A DNA stretch of 64,000 nucleotides from NCBI RefSeq assembly GCF_004348115.1, contig NZ_QPFB01000001.1, positions 2,404,773-2,468,772 on the forward strand. The letters are read 5' to 3'. Both the position numbers and the translations under genes were made by a program. Within the stretch, counting starts at the first letter, position 1; every line of letters begins with the position of its first letter. The notes beneath the pieces were generated by a model that did not search any database, had not been told where the DNA came from, and saw only the letters and a list, made by a program, of their open reading frames with translations. This document shows, one piece after another, positions 43,129 to 52,600 of the stretch. Origin of the DNA: Stenotrophomonas sp. ATCM1_4 (GTDB taxonomy: Bacteria; Pseudomonadota; Gammaproteobacteria; Xanthomonadales; Xanthomonadaceae).

Positions 43129-43730
43129 GCGACAGGCTCCAGCGTGCGGGTCCAGAACGTCAATGGATGCATCACCTCGCCCTGCCCCACCTCGTGCCAC
43201 AGCAACTGCAGGGTCATCCCGGGTTGCCGGGCATAGCCGCGCTTGTGCCAGAACACATCGTTGTCGCGGTGCCCGGGCGGGCGCCGCGGGTCATCGGCTG
43301 CACGGTCCACCGCGCAGAAGGCCGTGATCGCAAAGCGCCGCAACGCCCGGGCATGCGCCTCGCGCGCATCGAAGAACGCATGGCCGATGCCGCGTCCCCG
43401 GTACGACGGCAACAGCACCGACTCGCCGAAATAGAACACCTGCGCCGGGTCAAGGCCCGCTTCCTCGAATGGCTTGCGGAAGGCCGCGCCGTCATCGAGC
43501 AACGGCAGGCCGGTGGACGCGCCCACCACCGCGTCGCCATCGCGAGCAACCACGCAGACCGCATCCGGCGTAGCGGCATAGGCGGCCAGGTAGTCACGCT
43601 CGTAGTCGAGGCTGCCCTGGTAGAGGTAGGGCCAGTCATTGAACACGCCGATGCGCAGGCGGGCCACGTCATCCAGCACGGGCAGCAGTTCCGGTCCGCG
43701 CAATGCGGCGAGGGTGAGGGGCGATTCCAT
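43125..43730 (-). CDS. GNAT-family acetyltransferase
   Basis: A 201 aa N-acetyltransferase. The acetyl-CoA loop is visible in FGESVLLPSYRGRGIGHAFFDAREAHARAL, with the typical R/QxxGxG/A pattern (YRGRGIG). The acceptor is unknown. It precedes the nitrilase gene with a four-base overlap, so they form a two-gene unit. The upstream flank holds a palindromic repeat at 43766-43804. Confidence 0.88.
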   Translation of the reverse strand: MESPLTLAALRGPELLPVLDDVARLRIGVFNDWPYLYQGSLDYERDYLAAYAATPDAVCVVARDGDAVVGASTGLPLLDDGAAFRKPFEEAGLDPAQVFYFGESVLLPSYRGRGIGHAFFDAREAHARALRRFAITAFCAVDRAADDPRRPPGHRDNDVFWHKRGYARQPGMTLQLLWHEVGQGEVMHPLTFWTRTLEPVA

Positions 43731-43765
43731 GCGGGAATTCTAGTGCGTGGCGGGCGTCGGGTGCG

Positions 43766-43804
43766 GCCCCTTCCCCAACCCCTCTCCCGCACGCGGGAGA
43801 GGGG
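43766..43804. repeat. CCCCTCTCCCGC palindrome
   Basis: A perfect 12-bp stem CCCCTCTCCCGC/GCGGGAGAGGGG at 43779-43790 and 43793-43804 with a two-base loop, preceded by CCCTTCCCCAA. It belongs to the family at 8736-8845. It lies between the hypothetical gene at 43843 and the GNAT gene and may stop transcription of the former. Confidence 0.8.
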
Positions 43805-43842
43805 CTTTATCCAACGCACCCTGGAACATCACCGGCTGCGAC

Positions 43843-44250
43843 TCAATGCATCCACCCGTACAGCACCAGGCGTTCCACCGGCAGCACCGCCAGCCACGAC
43901 TGCGCATCCAAGGTGGTGGCGGCATACATCGGGCTGGTGCCGGCGGCGCCCTGCCCAGCTCCTCCGCGCACCTGTCGCCAATGGCCATAGCGGGCCGGTG
44001 CATGCCGCGGCAGACCGGCGCGGGCCTGCTGTGCCTGCGCGAAGAACACCAGCCCTTGCCGTTGGATGGCAGCGGCGGTGCGGTTGGCAAGGCGCAGGAC
44101 CACGATGCCGCCGGCATCACCGCCGAAGATGCTCTCCAGCACGATGCCGGCCATCTGGTCCGGCGACATCCCGAACTGCAGCAGCCCACTGGTTTCAATC
44201 GCGGCAGGCAGCAACTGCTGCGCACGACGATGGATCGATATGCGGTTCAT
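43843..44250 (-). CDS. hypothetical protein downstream of creD
   Basis: A 135 aa soluble protein of unknown family. It begins MNRISIHRRAQQLLPAAIETSGLLQFGMSPDQMAG and has a repetitive basic middle (RHAPARYGHWRQVRGGAGQG); the C-terminus is hydrophobic with VLPVERLVLYGW. No motif is recognised. ATG 44250 is chosen because GGGAG stands eight bases upstream; a GTG at 44259 is also possible. It follows the creD stop by 48 bases, with a hairpin between. It may be transcribed with the cre operon if the hairpin is leaky. Confidence 0.6.
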   Translation of the reverse strand: MNRISIHRRAQQLLPAAIETSGLLQFGMSPDQMAGIVLESIFGGDAGGIVVLRLANRTAAAIQRQGLVFFAQAQQARAGLPRHAPARYGHWRQVRGGAGQGAAGTSPMYAATTLDAQSWLAVLPVERLVLYGWMH

Positions 44251-44266
44251 TGCGGTCACTCCCAGG

Positions 44267-44296
44267 GAAACGGGGTGGCCTGCGCCACCCCGTTTC
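44267..44296 (-). terminator. hairpin between creD and the hypothetical gene
   Basis: A 13-bp stem GAAACGGGGTGGC/GCCACCCCGTTTC (44267-44279 and 44284-44296) closes on CTGC. No U tract follows on the minus strand (CCCTGGG), so it may be an attenuator or RNA processing site rather than a full terminator. It starts two bases after the creD stop codon. Confidence 0.6.
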
Positions 44297-44298
44297 GA

Positions 44299-45663
44299 TC
44301 ACGGCAGGGTCGGCGGTGCGGCCGGTTTGCCCAGCGCGCGATTGCTCAGCTCGTACCAGTCCATCTTGCGGGTGATCCACATGATCACCGCCAGGATGCC
44401 GAACAGCAGCAGCGAGCCCATCAGCAGCGAGTTGGTCTCCGAGGCCAGCAGCAGGTACAGCACGCCGTACAGCAGGGTCAGCATGGTCGAGAACACCAGC
44501 GCGTACTTCCAGCTGCGCAGCACGCCGCTGAGATAGAAGCCCTGCAGGCCGATACAGGCCGCCGCGGAGACCAGGTAGGCCTGCCAGAACGGAATGTGCT
44601 CGGAAAGGCTGACCAGCAGCAGGAAGAAGATCGCCAGCGCCAGGCCGACCAGCAGGTACTGCAACGGGTGGATCTTCAGCTGCTTGATCAGCTCGAACAG
44701 GGCAAAGCCGACGAAGGTCAGCAACACGAACAGGATGCCGTACTTGGTCGCGCGGTCGGCCTGGGTGTAAACGTCCACCGGGTCCACCAGCGCCACGTTC
44801 AACGCCTCGACGCTACCACCTTCGCCACGGATGGCACGGACCAGCTGCGTCTGCGCCGCCGAGGCCAGCGAGGACACCGCCCATTCGGCCTTGAACCCGC
44901 TGCCGTCGATGCTGCGCTCGTTGGGCAGGAAGCTGCCGCCGAACAGGGGATGCTGCCACGGCGAGTTCAACGCCACCCGGGTGTCGTCGCCGATCGGCGC
45001 GACCGACAGCGAACGCGTGCCACCGAGCACGAACTCCAGCTGCACCTTGCCACCTTCGGCCAGGACGCCCTGGCTGGCGTCCGCCAGCACCGACAACGGT
45101 GCGTGCAGGCCCTTGGAGGTGTCCTGCATCACGCCGGCGCCCGGTTGCAGGGTGACCGACTTGCCGTCCACGCGCAGGTTCGGGGTACCGACCAGGCCGC
45201 GCACGTCGGACAGGCCCAGTGCCAGATAGGGCCGCCCATACACCCGGCCCGGCACCGCGTTGTAGCGGGATTCGGCGAACTCGGCGCTGAGCTGGGCATG
45301 CCAGCGGTACACCGGCACCTTGAACAGGCCGATGCGGCGCTCGTCGGTTTCCAGCTTGCCCTGCACGTCCAGCCGTGCCGGCATCTGCAGGTCATAGCCC
45401 TGCTCGGTGCGCAGCTCGGTCTTGCGCTGGGCGCTGCCTTCCACGGCCACTTCCACCTCGCGCGTCTGCGTCCATGGCAGCACCCGTACCGGGCCGACCA
45501 GCGTCTGCTCGCCGGCGTAACTCTGCGCCACCCGCTCCACCGCCTCGTCGCGGTAGCGTTCGCGCTCGTTGATGGTGCCGCGGATCAGCAACAGGGGAAT
45601 CAACAACAACAACGCCAGGCCGCCGACGATGGCGAAGCGCAACAACAGCTTGAGGGAAGTCAT
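44299..45663 (-). CDS. creD: inner membrane protein CreD
   Basis: A 454 aa envelope protein. It begins with a transmembrane helix (LKLLLRFAIVGGLALLLLIPLLLI), has a large periplasmic domain (about 35-300; TRSLSVAPIGDDTRVALNS), and ends in several transmembrane helices (YGILFVLLTFVGFALFELI and following). This layout and the LFGGSFLPNERSIDGSGF stretch are those of CreD, a member of the CreBC regulon linked to envelope integrity and beta-lactam or colicin response. A cre-like tag lies about 65 bases upstream of its start. It is the last gene of creBCD order; creA is not seen. Confidence 0.93.
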   Translation of the reverse strand: MTSLKLLLRFAIVGGLALLLLIPLLLIRGTINERERYRDEAVERVAQSYAGEQTLVGPVRVLPWTQTREVEVAVEGSAQRKTELRTEQGYDLQMPARLDVQGKLETDERRIGLFKVPVYRWHAQLSAEFAESRYNAVPGRVYGRPYLALGLSDVRGLVGTPNLRVDGKSVTLQPGAGVMQDTSKGLHAPLSVLADASQGVLAEGGKVQLEFVLGGTRSLSVAPIGDDTRVALNSPWQHPLFGGSFLPNERSIDGSGFKAEWAVSSLASAAQTQLVRAIRGEGGSVEALNVALVDPVDVYTQADRATKYGILFVLLTFVGFALFELIKQLKIHPLQYLLVGLALAIFFLLLVSLSEHIPFWQAYLVSAAACIGLQGFYLSGVLRSWKYALVFSTMLTLLYGVLYLLLASETNSLLMGSLLLFGILAVIMWITRKMDWYELSNRALGKPAAPPTLP

Positions 45664-45727
45664 GTCCCGTCCTCGTGTGGAAACGGGGCCAGCTTCGGGG
45701 CTGCCGGTGAGCAGGGTTTGTGTCGAA

Positions 45728-45744
45728 CTTGAAGCGAGTGTGAA
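45728..45744 (-). promoter_or_regulatory. cre/blr-like tag upstream of creD
   Basis: On the minus strand the sequence TTCAC-ACTCGC-TTCAA matches the CreB recognition pattern TTCAC-N6-TTCAC with one mismatch in the last base. It sits in the 82-base gap between creC and creD, 65 to 81 bases before the creD start. It is a likely activator site by position and match. Confidence 0.7.
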
Positions 45745-45745
45745 G

Positions 45746-47182
45746 TCAGCCGGCCGGCAGCAGCAGGCGGGCCTCGGCGCCCCCTTCGGGCGCATTGCGC
45801 AGGCCGGCCTGGCCGCCATGCAGGCGCGCCACTTCGGCCACGAACGGCAACCCCAACCCGGAACTGCGCTGGCCGGTGCCTGGCCGGGCCAGCGAATAGA
45901 AGCGCTCGAACACGCGTTCCAGCGCGTAGTCCGGGACCCCGGGGCCGGCATCACGCAGGCGGACCTGCCACTCCCTCCCCTGCTGCTCCAGCGCCAGCTC
46001 GATGCGGCCACCGGCCGGCGAGAAGGCAATGGCGTTGTCGAGCAGGTTGGACAGTGCCTGCCGCAGCAGGAACACATCGCCCTGCACCAGCGCGCGCTCG
46101 GGCAGGTGGCTGTCCAGTTGCAGCTGCGCGGCCTGCAGCCGCGGCGCGGCGTCCTCGGCCAGGCTGCGGCACAGCGCGACCAGGTCCACGTCGGTACGCC
46201 GCTGCAACCAACCGTGCTGTTCCACCTCGGCCAGCCGCAGCAGCTGGTCGATGGTCTCGGTCAGGCGCCGCTCCTGCTGCACGATGTTGCCGGCGAAGCG
46301 TTGGCGCTCGGCCTCGGGCAAGGGTTCCTGCAGCAGTTCGGCCGCCCCGCGGATGGCGGCCAGCGGGCTTTTCATCTCGTGCGTGAGCGACTGCACGTAC
46401 TGCTCGACGTAGGCCTTGCCCTCGAGCTTGCGGCGCATGGTTTCCAGCGCCTGCCCAAGGTCGCCGATCTCGTCATGGCGGCGCCGCGGCGGCGGCACCG
46501 GCTCGCCGGCACTGACGGCCTTGGCATAACGGCTCAGGCTGCCGATGCCGCGCGCCAGCCACCAGGTCATCAGCAGACCGATCAGCGCCGACAGCCCGAT
46601 CAGCCAGGCGCCGCGCGCCACGATGGCGCGCTGGCTGGCGGCGATGAACGGATCGAAGGTGTCGTTGGGCTGGGCCAGGGTCAGCACGCCGATCAGCGTG
46701 CGGCCATCGGCCGGGTCGTACACCGGCGCGGCCACGTGCATCACCGTGCTGGTCTCGTCACCCGGGGTACGTGCACTGGAGCGGGCGCCGTACTGACCGC
46801 GCAAGGTCAGGTAGACGTCGTTCCAGCGCGAATTGTCGCGCCCCACGTCCTGCCCCAGCGAGTCGTAGATGACGATGCCCCTGGCGTCGGTCACGGTCAC
46901 CCGGTAATCGATGCTGCGCTTGGGGAAGCGCCACACCATCGCGCGCGGGTCGCGCCGTTGCGCGGTGGCCATGTGCGCGGCGAACGCGCCGTCGGCCATG
47001 TGCCCGGCCTTCAGGTCCGGCGCGGCGATCACCGCCAGCACGTTGGCCGCGTCCACCAGCGTGGACTCCATCGCCTGGCGCACCCCCGGCTTGACCTCGT
47101 TGACGAACACGCGCATCACGAAGAACGCGGCGATGCCCACGATCAGGAAGAAGCCCAGAAACAGTTTCAGGCCGAGCCGCAT
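45746..47182 (-). CDS. creC: CreC sensor histidine kinase
   Basis: A 478 aa membrane kinase. The first helix (LKLFLGFFLIVGIAAFFVM) and a second near residues 190-208 frame a periplasmic sensor domain. A HAMP domain follows (RGIGSLSRYAKAVSAGE), then the phosphoacceptor His268 in SLTHEMKSPLAAI, the N box LSNLLDNAIAFS, and the G2-like region RSSGLGLPFVAEVARLH. It should phosphorylate CreB in response to growth or cell-wall signals. Its ATG directly follows the creB stop codon, so the genes are co-transcribed. Confidence 0.93.
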   Translation of the reverse strand: MRLGLKLFLGFFLIVGIAAFFVMRVFVNEVKPGVRQAMESTLVDAANVLAVIAAPDLKAGHMADGAFAAHMATAQRRDPRAMVWRFPKRSIDYRVTVTDARGIVIYDSLGQDVGRDNSRWNDVYLTLRGQYGARSSARTPGDETSTVMHVAAPVYDPADGRTLIGVLTLAQPNDTFDPFIAASQRAIVARGAWLIGLSALIGLLMTWWLARGIGSLSRYAKAVSAGEPVPPPRRRHDEIGDLGQALETMRRKLEGKAYVEQYVQSLTHEMKSPLAAIRGAAELLQEPLPEAERQRFAGNIVQQERRLTETIDQLLRLAEVEQHGWLQRRTDVDLVALCRSLAEDAAPRLQAAQLQLDSHLPERALVQGDVFLLRQALSNLLDNAIAFSPAGGRIELALEQQGREWQVRLRDAGPGVPDYALERVFERFYSLARPGTGQRSSGLGLPFVAEVARLHGGQAGLRNAPEGGAEARLLLPAG

Positions 47183-47881
47183 CTAGATTTCCAGTGCGTA
47201 GCCCACGCCACGGTGGGTGCGGATCGGGTCGTCCTGCGCTCCGGCCGCGCGCAGCTTGGCGCGCAGCGTCTTGACGTGGGTGTCGATGGTGCGGTCGGCG
47301 CTGTCGCTGGCATGGTCCCAGCCGCGCTCCATCAGCTGGCTGCGGCTGAGGATGGACCCCGGGCGGGCCAGCAGCGCCGCCAGCAGGGCGTACTCGTAGC
47401 GGGTCAGGTCCAGCGGCGTGTCGCGGTAACGGATGCGCCGGCCCTCGCCGTCGATGGCGAAGGCGCCGTGGACTTTCCACCCCGCGCTGGCCGGCGTGGA
47501 CGGCGCCGGCACGCTGCGACGCAGCCGCGCACGCACCCGCGCCACCAGTTCGCGCGGCGAGAACGGCTTGGTCACGTAGTCGTCGGCGCCCAGCTCCAGC
47601 CCCAGCACGCGGTCGAACTCGTCGTTGCGCGCGGTCAGGAAGATCACCGGTACCTGGCTGAAGGTACGCAGCTCCCGGCACACCTCGAAGCCCCCCAGGT
47701 CAGGCAGGCCCACGTCCAGCACCACCACGTCGGCCCCGTCCGCACGCAGCGTGGCCAGGGCCTGCCGCCCCAACGCGCAGTGCTCGGCGGCGTAGCCTTC
47801 GCTGCGCAGGGCATACAACAGGGTATCGGCGATGGCGGCCTCGTCTTCGACGACGAGTACCCGGGCAGGTTGATCGGACAT
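47183..47881 (-). CDS. creB: CreB response regulator
   Basis: A 232 aa OmpR-type regulator. The receiver domain has the acidic pair and phosphoacceptor Asp56 (VVVLDVGLP) plus the conserved Lys in DDYVTKPFS. The C-terminal winged helix (LDLTRYEYALLAALLARPGS, and HASDSADRTIDTHVKTLRAKLR) binds DNA. The RVLVVEDEAAIADTL start is standard. It is transcribed divergently from rlmJ and directly ahead of creC. Target: the tag before creD, by analogy with E. coli and Stenotrophomonas. Confidence 0.94.
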   Translation of the reverse strand: MSDQPARVLVVEDEAAIADTLLYALRSEGYAAEHCALGRQALATLRADGADVVVLDVGLPDLGGFEVCRELRTFSQVPVIFLTARNDEFDRVLGLELGADDYVTKPFSPRELVARVRARLRRSVPAPSTPASAGWKVHGAFAIDGEGRRIRYRDTPLDLTRYEYALLAALLARPGSILSRSQLMERGWDHASDSADRTIDTHVKTLRAKLRAAGAQDDPIRTHRGVGYALEI

Positions 47882-47926
47882 GCGCCCAGCATAGCCGCCA
47901 CCCGGGCGCCCCCGTACACTTCCCCC

Positions 47927-48784
47927 ATGAATTACCGCCACGCCTTCCACGCCGGCAACCATGCCGACGTGCTCAAGCACATCGTCATGCTGGCGATGAT
48001 CGACGCGCTCAAGCGCAAGGACTCCCCATTCTTCGTCCTGGACACCCATGCCGGACGCGGACGCTACCTGCTCTCGGCCGAGGAAAGCCGCAAGACCGCC
48101 GAGGCCGACGACGGCATCCTGCAGTTGATGGCCCTGCCCGCGCTGCCGGAGGTGGTCGAGCAGTACCTGCGCGCGGTGCAGGCCGACAACCCGGTCGGCG
48201 CGCTGGTCTCCTACCCCGGCTCGCCGCTGATGGCCGCCCGTGCCCTGCGCGAGCAGGACCGCATGGCCGCCTGCGAGCTGCAGAAGGAGGACGCCGCGGC
48301 GCTGAAGGAGCTGTTCGCCCACGACCGCCGCGTGCAGGTGCACCCGGGCAACGGCTACGACAGCATCCGCGCCTTCCTGCCACCCAAGGCCGGTGCCACC
48401 AAGATCGGCCGTGCCCTGGTCCTGATCGACCCGCCGTACGAGGTCCAGGACGCCGAGTACCCGCAGATCCTCGCCACCGTGCGCGAAATCCTGACCCGCA
48501 TGCCGCAGGCGCAGATCGCGGTCTGGTACCCGATCAAGCAGCGCCGCAGCCTGCAGCAGTTCTTCCGCAAGGCCAGCCACCTGCCGGCCAAGTCGGTGCT
48601 GCTGGCCGAGTTCATGGTCCGCCCGGACGACTCCCCGCTGCGCCTGAACGGCAGCGGCATGCTGATGGTCAACGCCCCGTGGCAGTTCGACCAGATCATC
48701 GCGCCCGCCCTGCCCGTGTTGAAGAAGCACCTGGGCGAGGCCGGTGCCTCGACCCGCCTGGAGTGGCTCAAGGCCTCCGAATAA
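47927..48784 (+). CDS. rlmJ: 23S rRNA (adenine(2030)-N6)-methyltransferase
   Basis: A 285 aa SAM-dependent methyltransferase. It begins MNYRHAFHAGNHADVLKHI, the signature of RlmJ, and has the catalytic DPPYE motif (N6-adenine type) near residue 167. The SAM loop is in FFVLDTHAGRGRY. It methylates A2030 of 23S rRNA. The start at 47927 is chosen over a huge in-frame extension back to 45569, which lies antisense to creB and creC. It is transcribed away from creB with a 45-base gap. Confidence 0.95.
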   Translation: MNYRHAFHAGNHADVLKHIVMLAMIDALKRKDSPFFVLDTHAGRGRYLLSAEESRKTAEADDGILQLMALPALPEVVEQYLRAVQADNPVGALVSYPGSPLMAARALREQDRMAACELQKEDAAALKELFAHDRRVQVHPGNGYDSIRAFLPPKAGATKIGRALVLIDPPYEVQDAEYPQILATVREILTRMPQAQIAVWYPIKQRRSLQQFFRKASHLPAKSVLLAEFMVRPDDSPLRLNGSGMLMVNAPWQFDQIIAPALPVLKKHLGEAGASTRLEWLKASE

Positions 48785-48893
48785 CGCCTTTTTGACATCC
48801 GCCGGAAGCTGAACGAATCGCCGTGTTGATCGCGTTCACAGAACTTAGCAGGGCGGGTGACAGAATCGACGGGTCTTTGGAGGAACCGTAGTC

Positions 48894-49439
48894 ATGGCTA
48901 CCCGTAATCGCATGCCCCCGTGGCATGAAAATTTCAAGGCGCCCAGTGGTCGCGAGTTGTTGATCCGCCCCATCCGTCCGGAAGACGGCGCACCGCTGCA
49001 GGGCGCATTCGCGCTGTTCGGGCCGGAAGAAGTGCGGGATCGCTACCTGCAGGCGGTGGACTCCCTGTCCGACGAGACGGTCCAGCGCCTCACCCACCCG
49101 AATCCGAAGTCGGAGATCGCGCTGGTGGCGGCCGAGCCACTGCCCCCGGGTGAAGCCGTGGTCGGCGCCGTCGCCCGCGCCACCATCATCCCGGGCACCC
49201 GGGATGCTGAATACGCCATCCTGGTCAGCCGTTTCCTCGCCGGCCAGGGCCTGGGCCGGCAGTTGATGCGCAAGCTGGTCAAATGGGCACGCGGCAAGTA
49301 CCTGGACCGCATGTACGGCGATATCGCCCAGGACAACGAGCCGATGCTGCAGCTGGCCGCGTCGCTGGGCTTCAAGCAGGTTCCCCATCCCACCGGTGCC
49401 CCGGGCCTGGTACGCATGGAGCTGGACCTGGCCAGCTGA
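48894..49439 (+). CDS. GNAT-family acetyltransferase (PatZ C-terminal-like)
   Basis: A 181 aa acetyltransferase. It begins with WHENFKAPSGRELLIRPIRPEDGAPLQ, like the acetyltransferase part of the lysine acetyltransferase PatZ, and the acetyl-CoA loop is RFLAGQGLGRQLMRKLV. The GGAGG ribosome binding site stands nine bases before ATG 48894. It is a single gene with no obvious partner. The acceptor is unknown. Confidence 0.88.
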   Translation: MATRNRMPPWHENFKAPSGRELLIRPIRPEDGAPLQGAFALFGPEEVRDRYLQAVDSLSDETVQRLTHPNPKSEIALVAAEPLPPGEAVVGAVARATIIPGTRDAEYAILVSRFLAGQGLGRQLMRKLVKWARGKYLDRMYGDIAQDNEPMLQLAASLGFKQVPHPTGAPGLVRMELDLAS

Positions 49440-49631
49440 GAACAGGGCGGGGGGAACGCGCCGAGCGCTCGCTCCCCTTCCCGCCAGGCAGCTGGTTTCG
49501 CGCACGCGAACCGTAGGGCAGGCATCGGCAAACCGATGCCTGCCCTTTTCGTCTGCGTCGTCCGGAATGCCCCTGCGCCACAGCGCCGTCGCGGCGGTCC
49601 CCGGCAGGTGGTCTGTTAAGATCGGCGGTCC

Positions 49632-52600
49632 ATGTCAGCCCACCCCTACCCCATTCCGCCGCTGCCCCGTCCGGGCCAGCTCCGCGCCTGGTGGCGCGCC
49701 CCGGCATCCAGCACCGCCCTGGCCTGGCACGTGGCCCGTGCCGCGGATGTGCATGGCAAGCCGCTGTTGCTGGTCACCCGCGACAACCAGAGCGCCAACC
49801 AGGCCGTCGCCGACCTGCAGACCCTGCTCGGCACCGGTCCCGGCGTGCTGCCGGTGCTGTCGTTCCCGGACTGGGAAACCCTGCCCTACGACCAGTTCAG
49901 CCCGCACCCGGACATCATTTCCCAGCGCCTGGCCGCGCTGCACCACCTGCCCACGCTGACCCGCGGCATCGTGGTGGTGCCGGTGCAGACGCTGCTGCAA
50001 CGGCTGGCCCCGCTGAGCTACATCGTCGGTGGCAGCTTCGACCTGAAGGTCGGCCAGCGCCTGGACATGGACGCGGAAAAGCGCCGGCTGGAAAGCGCCG
50101 GCTACCGCAACGTCGGCCAGGTGATGGACCCGGGCGACTTCGCCGTGCGCGGTGGCCTGCTCGACGTCTACCCGATGGGCGCCGAGGCTCCGCTGCGCAT
50201 CGAGCTGCTGGACGAGGACATCGATTCCATCCGCGCCTTCGACCCCGAGTCGCAGCGCTCGCTGGACAAGGTGGACGCGGTGAAGATGCTGCCCGGCCGC
50301 GAAGTACCGATGGACGAAGCCAGCCTGGCGCGCGTCCAGGCCGCGCTGCGCGAACGCTTCGACGTCGACACCCGGCGCAGCCCGCTCTACCAGGACCTGA
50401 AGGCCGGCGTGCTGCCCTCCGGCATCGAGTACTTCCTGCCGTTATTCTTCGACAGGACCGCGACCCTGTTCGACTACCTGCCCAGCGGCTTCCTGACCGT
50501 GGTCGGTACCGGCGTGGCCGAGGCCTCCGACGCGTTCTGGACGCAGACCGGCAGCCGCTACGAACAGCGTCGCCACGACATCGACCGGCCGCTGCTGCCG
50601 CCGGAGGAGATCTACCAGTCGCCGGACAACCTGCGCGAGCAGTTCAACAAGCAGCCGCGCGTGGAAGTGTGGCCGGCCGACCATCCGCGCATCGCCGAGG
50701 CGCAGCCGCTGGGCGACCAGCCGCTGCCGCCGCTGCCGGTCGCCGCCAAGGATGCCCCCGCCGGCCAGGCACTGAAGTCCTTCATCGACAACTATCCCGG
50801 CCGGGTGCTGATCGCCGCCGACTCGCCGGGGCGCCGCGAGGCGCTGCTGGAAGTCCTGCAGGCCGCCGAGCTGCGCCCGCCGGTGGTGGCGGACTTCACC
50901 GCGTTTCTCCCTTCCCCGCTCGGCGGAAGCTGGCCGGAGGGGCCGGAGGGGGGGCGTGCCAATGGCAAGAGCAAGCGCGCCGCCCTCCCGGAAGGAGACG
51001 GGCTTGCCAGGTTCGCCATCACCGTCGCGCCGCTGGACGATGGCTTCGCCCTGACCGAGCCGCCGCTGGCCGTGCTCACCGAGCGCCAGCTGTTCCCCGA
51101 GCGGGCCGGCCACGCACGGCGGACCCGCCGTGCCGGGCGCGAGCCGGAAGCGATCATCCGCGACCTCGGCGAGCTGACCGAAGGCGCGCCCATCGTCCAT
51201 GAGGACCATGGCGTCGGCCGCTACCGCGGCCTGATCGCGATGGACGTGGGCGGCATGCCAGGCGAGTTCCTCGACATCGAGTACGCCAAGGGCGACCGCC
51301 TGTACGTGCCGGTCGCGCAGCTGCACCTGATCAGCCGCTACTCCGGCGCCTCGCCGGAAACCGCGCCGCTGCACTCGCTCGGCGGCGAGCAATGGACCAA
51401 GGCCAAGCGCAAGGCCGCCGAGAAGGTGCGCGACGTCGCCGCCGAGCTGCTGGAGATCCAGGCCCGCCGCCAGGCCCGCGCGGGATTGGCGCTGGACATC
51501 GACCGCGCCATGTACGAACCGTTCGCCGCCGGCTTCCCGTTCGAGGAAACCCCCGACCAGCTGGCCGCGATCGAAGCCACCCTGCGCGACCTGCAATCCA
51601 GCCAGCCGATGGACCGCGTGGTCTGCGGCGACGTCGGCTTCGGCAAGACCGAGGTCGCCGTGCGCGCCGCCTTCGCCGCCGCCAGCGGTGGCAAGCAGGT
51701 GGCGGTGCTGGTGCCGACCACGCTGCTGGCCGAGCAGCACTACCGCAACTTCCGCGACCGCTTCGCCGATTACCCGCTCAAGGTGGAAGTGCTCTCGCGC
51801 TTCAAGAGCACCAAGGAAATCAAGGCCGAGCTGGACAAGGTGGCCGAAGGCACCATCGACGTGATCGTCGGCACCCACCGGCTGCTGCAGCCGGACGTGA
51901 AGTTCAAGGACCTGGGCCTGGTCATCGTCGACGAGGAACAGCGCTTCGGCGTGCGCCAGAAGGAAGCCCTCAAGGCGATGCGCGCCAACGTGCACCTGCT
52001 CACGCTCACCGCCACGCCGATCCCGCGCACGCTCAACATGGCCATGGCCGGCCTGCGCGACCTGTCGATCATCGCCACGCCGCCGCCGAACCGGCTGGCG
52101 GTCAAGACCTTCATCACCGCCTGGGACAACGCGCAGCTGCGCGAGGCGTTCCAGCGCGAACTCGCGCGCGGCGGCCAGCTGTACTTCCTGCACAACGACG
52201 TGGAAAGCATGGGCCGGATGCAGCGCGAGCTGTCCGAGCTGGTACCCGAGGCGCGCATCGGCATGGCCCACGGCCAGATGCCCGAGCGCGAACTGGAGCG
52301 GGTGATGCTGGATTTCCAGAAGCAGCGCTTCAACGTGCTGCTGGCCAGCACCATCATCGAGTCGGGCATCGACATCCCCAACGCCAACACCATCATCATC
52401 AACCGCGCCGACCGCTTCGGCCTGGCCCAGCTGCACCAGTTGCGTGGCCGCGTCGGTCGCTCGCACCACCGCGCCTACGCTTACCTGCTGGTGCCGGACA
52501 AGCGTTCGATGACGCCTGATGCGGAGAAGCGCCTGGAAGCGATCGCCTCGATGGACGAACTCGGTGCCGGTTTCACCCTGGCCACGCACGACCTGGAAAT

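Noticed and set aside
45569-47926. In-frame extension of rlmJ back over creC and creB
   Set aside because: RlmJ starts at the MNYRHAFHAGN signature; the extension is antisense to two clear genes.
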